Positions 62,068 to 64,000 of a stretch of 64,000 nt of DNA are shown piece after piece (position 1 is the stretch's first letter; the number at the start of each line of letters is the position of its first letter). The DNA lies in contig WNKV01000013.1 in the NCBI GenBank assembly GCA_009720755.1, forward strand, positions 1 to 64,000. Reading direction: 5' to 3'. The stretch is from Rhodoplanes serenus (lineage in GTDB: Bacteria; Pseudomonadota; Alphaproteobacteria; Rhizobiales; Xanthobacteraceae). The position numbers were made by a program, and so were the translations under genes. Below the pieces are notes generated by a model that had not been told where the DNA came from, did not search any database, and was given only the letters and a program-made list of their open reading frames with translations.

Positions 62068-63063
62068 ATGTCTGAAGACTTCACCCTGGATCTCGGCGCG
62101 GTCGGGTTCGTCGGCCATGACCTGATGCGACCGGAATGCGTGCTCGCAACCCGCTCGGGCCATCTCTACTGCTCCGACTGGCGCGGCGGCGTGGTGCGGA
62201 TTGGGCCCGACGGCAGCCGCCGGGCGATCGGCTGCGCGGCGCGCCGCGAGGACACCGACTTCATGCCGAACGGCATCGCGCTGCTGCGCGACGGCAGCCT
62301 GCTGGTCGCCAATCTCGGGGCCGAGGGCGGCGTCTGGCGGCTCTACCCGGACGGCCATCGCGAGCCGTGGGTGATGGAGGTCGGCGGCGAGCGCGTGGCG
62401 GCCGCCAACTTCGTGTGGCTCGACGATCGCGAGCGGGTGTGGATCACCGTGATGTACCGCTCCAATCCCGGCGCGGGCCGCAAGCGGCTCGGCAAGGGTG
62501 CAGCCGCCGACGGCTACATCGTGCTGGTCGAATCGGTCGATCGGCCGCAGACGGCCCGCATCGTCGCCGACGGGCTCGCCGCCACCAACGAGTGTCGCAT
62601 CTCGCTCGACGGCAAGTGGCTGCTGGTGAACGAGACGTTCCACAAGCGCATCGTGCGCTTCGCGCTGACCGATGACGGCTCGCTCGGGGCTCGCGAGGTC
62701 TTCGCCGAGTTCGACGACGACACGCTGCCGGACGGCATGACGCTCGACGCCGAGGGCGGGCTGTGGATCACCGGCATCGCCGCCAACAAGATCATCCGGG
62801 TGATGCCGGACGGCCGTTGGCACCTGGTGGCGGAGGACAGCAATGCGGACCACATGGCGGCGATCCGCAAGGCGATCGCCGACGGCACTCTCGACCGCGT
62901 GCTGTTCTACAAGAACCCCGCCAAGGTGCTGCCCAACGTCACCAGCCTGGCGTTCGGCGGCCCCGATCTGCGCACCGCCTATCTGGGCTCAGTGAGCGGC
63001 GACAGGGTCGCGTACTTCCGCTCGCCGGTCGCCGGCGTGCCGCCGGCCCACTGGGACTGGTGA
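62068..63063 (+). CDS. SMP-30/gluconolactonase family protein
   Basis: This 331-residue beta-propeller hydrolase opens with PECVLATRSGHLYCSDWRGG, where E23 fits the first metal ligand. It continues DFMPNGIALLRDGSLLVANL, with Asn as second ligand, TNECRISLDGKWLLVNETFH, and LPDGMTLDAEGGLWITGI with the catalytic-type Asp. GGAGG lies about 10 bases before ATG 62068. It probably hydrolyses a sugar or hydroxy-acid lactone. It is divergent from the MFS gene. Confidence 0.9.
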   Translation: MSEDFTLDLGAVGFVGHDLMRPECVLATRSGHLYCSDWRGGVVRIGPDGSRRAIGCAARREDTDFMPNGIALLRDGSLLVANLGAEGGVWRLYPDGHREPWVMEVGGERVAAANFVWLDDRERVWITVMYRSNPGAGRKRLGKGAAADGYIVLVESVDRPQTARIVADGLAATNECRISLDGKWLLVNETFHKRIVRFALTDDGSLGAREVFAEFDDDTLPDGMTLDAEGGLWITGIAANKIIRVMPDGRWHLVAEDSNADHMAAIRKAIADGTLDRVLFYKNPAKVLPNVTSLAFGGPDLRTAYLGSVSGDRVAYFRSPVAGVPPAHWDW

Positions 63064-63150
63064 AGCATCGATTATTCTGGACGATGGTTCGAGCGCGCGG
63101 GTCGTGAGGCTCGCGCGCCTTTTCGTTCGACCGGCGCGAGGTCGGGACAC

Positions 63151-63187
63151 AAAAAAAGCCGGGCCGCAGAGGGGGACGCGGCCCGGC
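63151..63187 (-). terminator. Intrinsic terminator of the CoA-transferase gene
   Basis: A perfect stem GCCGGGCCGC...GCGGCCCGGC with a 10-base loop is followed on the minus strand by seven T. It is 82 bases after the CoA-transferase stop and could also stop the SMP-30 transcript. Confidence 0.9.
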
Positions 63188-63268
63188 AGGGGGCGGATCG
63201 ATTGCTCGTGGCGGCAATCGATCCGCCGGCACCGTTCCGCCGTGACGGAACGGCGCCGAAGTGGCGTC

Positions 63269-64000
63269 TCAGACGACACCCTCGCGACGAAGCTGGGCGA
63301 TCGCCTCGGCGTCGAGGCCCAGGAGCTCGCCATACACCTCTTCGTTGTGCTCGCCGAGCAGCGGGGAGGGCGTCCGGATGGAGGGGGGCGTCGCCGTCAT
63401 CTTGAGGTGCGAGCCGGTGAGCTTGAGGGGGCCGCCCTTCGGATGCCGGGTCTCCACGAACATCTCGCGCGCCTCGGCGATATGCGGGTCCTTGACGATG
63501 CGGTCGATGGTGTTGATCGGCGCCGCCGGCACGCCGGCCGTCAGCATGCGCTCGACGATGTCGTCGACGGTGTGCTCCCGGGTCCACGCCTCGACCAGCG
63601 GCTTCACTTCGGCGTGACGCTGCACGCGCTTCGGGTTGGTGTCGAACCGCTCGTCGTGGATCAGCTCCTCGCGGCCAATCACGCCGCACACCAGCGCCCA
63701 CAACTTGTTGTTGGCGGCCCCGATGACGACGCGGCCGTCCTTGGCCTGGAACGAGTCGTAGGGGTAGCAGGCTTCGTAGCGGTTGCCGATGCGCTCGGCC
63801 ACCTTCCCGGTGGCGAGATAGATCTGGGTGATGATCTCCATGCTGGCGACGACCGAGTCGACCAACGCAATGTCGACCTTCTGGCCCTCGCCGGTCTGAT
63901 CACGATGGCGCAGGGCCGCGAGAATCCCGATGGTGACCGACAGACCGGCGAGCACGTCGCCGATGGCGGTGCCAGTGCGGGTCGGCTCGCCGCCCGGCCA
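63269..64000 (-). CDS. CaiB/BaiF family CoA-transferase (type III), N-terminus outside window
   Basis: The 243 visible residues are the C-terminal part. GGEPTRTGTAIGDVLAGLSV opens the visible frame, then GILAALRHRDQTGEGQKVDI and SMEIITQIYLATGK. The remaining part has QAKDGRVVIGAANNKLWALV, VPAAPINTIDRIVKDPH and FVETRHPKGGPLKLTGS near the end. Type III transferases move CoA between carboxylic acids through an aspartyl-anhydride; the catalytic Asp lies beyond the window. The substrate is unknown; the neighbouring transporter and lactonase suggest a catabolic operon. Confidence 0.92.
   Translation of the reverse strand, partial: WPGGEPTRTGTAIGDVLAGLSVTIGILAALRHRDQTGEGQKVDIALVDSVVASMEIITQIYLATGKVAERIGNRYEACYPYDSFQAKDGRVVIGAANNKLWALVCGVIGREELIHDERFDTNPKRVQRHAEVKPLVEAWTREHTVDDIVERMLTAGVPAAPINTIDRIVKDPHIAEAREMFVETRHPKGGPLKLTGSHLKMTATPPSIRTPSPLLGEHNEEVYGELLGLDAEAIAQLRREGVV

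Overview
The window is a very GC-rich (by eye near 70%) stretch of a bacterial chromosome. Gene families and dispersed repeats point to an alphaproteobacterium of the Hyphomicrobiales type (Rhodoplanes, Rhodopseudomonas or Xanthobacteraceae-like). This is an inference from gene content: no ribosomal RNA is present to settle it.

Layout. (1) 1-1400: right end of an integrative element (end of an unknown gene, a 60-aa protein, a tyrosine recombinase) abutting the 3' end of a tRNA-Tyr gene. (2) 1634-32268: a nearly continuous vitamin B12 locus. It holds the corrin-ring enzymes of the late-cobalt pathway (cobA, cobI, cobJ, cobM, cobK, cobL, cobH, cobB, cobN, cobE, cobW). CbiD appears where CobF would be expected, and a CobZ-like flavoprotein/FeS-membrane pair encoded by two genes appears where CobG would be expected. 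The locus also has late steps (cobO, cobQ, cobC, cobU/P), a cobalt uptake unit (cbtB, cbtA and an unknown exported protein) and a B12 import operon (btuB, btuF, btuC, btuD). Four cobalamin riboswitches each head one transcription unit. I see no cobS/cobT chelatase subunits, cobD/cbiB, cobV or DMB phosphoribosyltransferase here, so they must lie elsewhere or be absent. (3) 32393-40926: a six-gene export operon headed by an ArsR-family repressor with the two-cysteine spacing of the persulfide sensors SqrR/BigR. It continues with an RND adaptor and pump, then a second adaptor with an ABC permease and ATPase. A divergent pair (DUF2892 and AhpD-like) shares the promoter region. (4) 41110-49373: tetrathionate respiration, with sensor ttrS, regulator ttrR and reductase ttrBCA. 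(5) 49510-56740: mixed genes including GST, MFS, LysR, rhodanese, an orphan Rieske protein, a NifX-like protein, a Crp/Fnr regulator and DUF3830. (6) 56997-60218: a tandem glycine riboswitch followed by a D-amino-acid dehydrogenase/glycine-oxidase-like flavoenzyme and an alanine/glycine:cation symporter. (7) 60339-64000: an MFS transporter, an SMP-30-type lactonase and a type III CoA-transferase cut by the window edge.

How it fits together. The B12 genes make, salvage and import cobalamin, with riboswitches shutting off cobalt uptake, B12 uptake, cobN-type chelation and salvage when cofactor is plentiful. The sulfur-linked modules (persulfide-sensor-type repressor, tetrathionate reductase, rhodanese, DUF2892 proteins) suggest an organism that meets reactive sulfur species.

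Two families of small palindromic repeats run through the window. One (CTCTCCCC...GGGGAGAG) is read in frame into the C-termini of CobN and of the DUF1636 protein. The other, about 105 bp with CTAG ends, sits exactly on TAG stop codons in three places.
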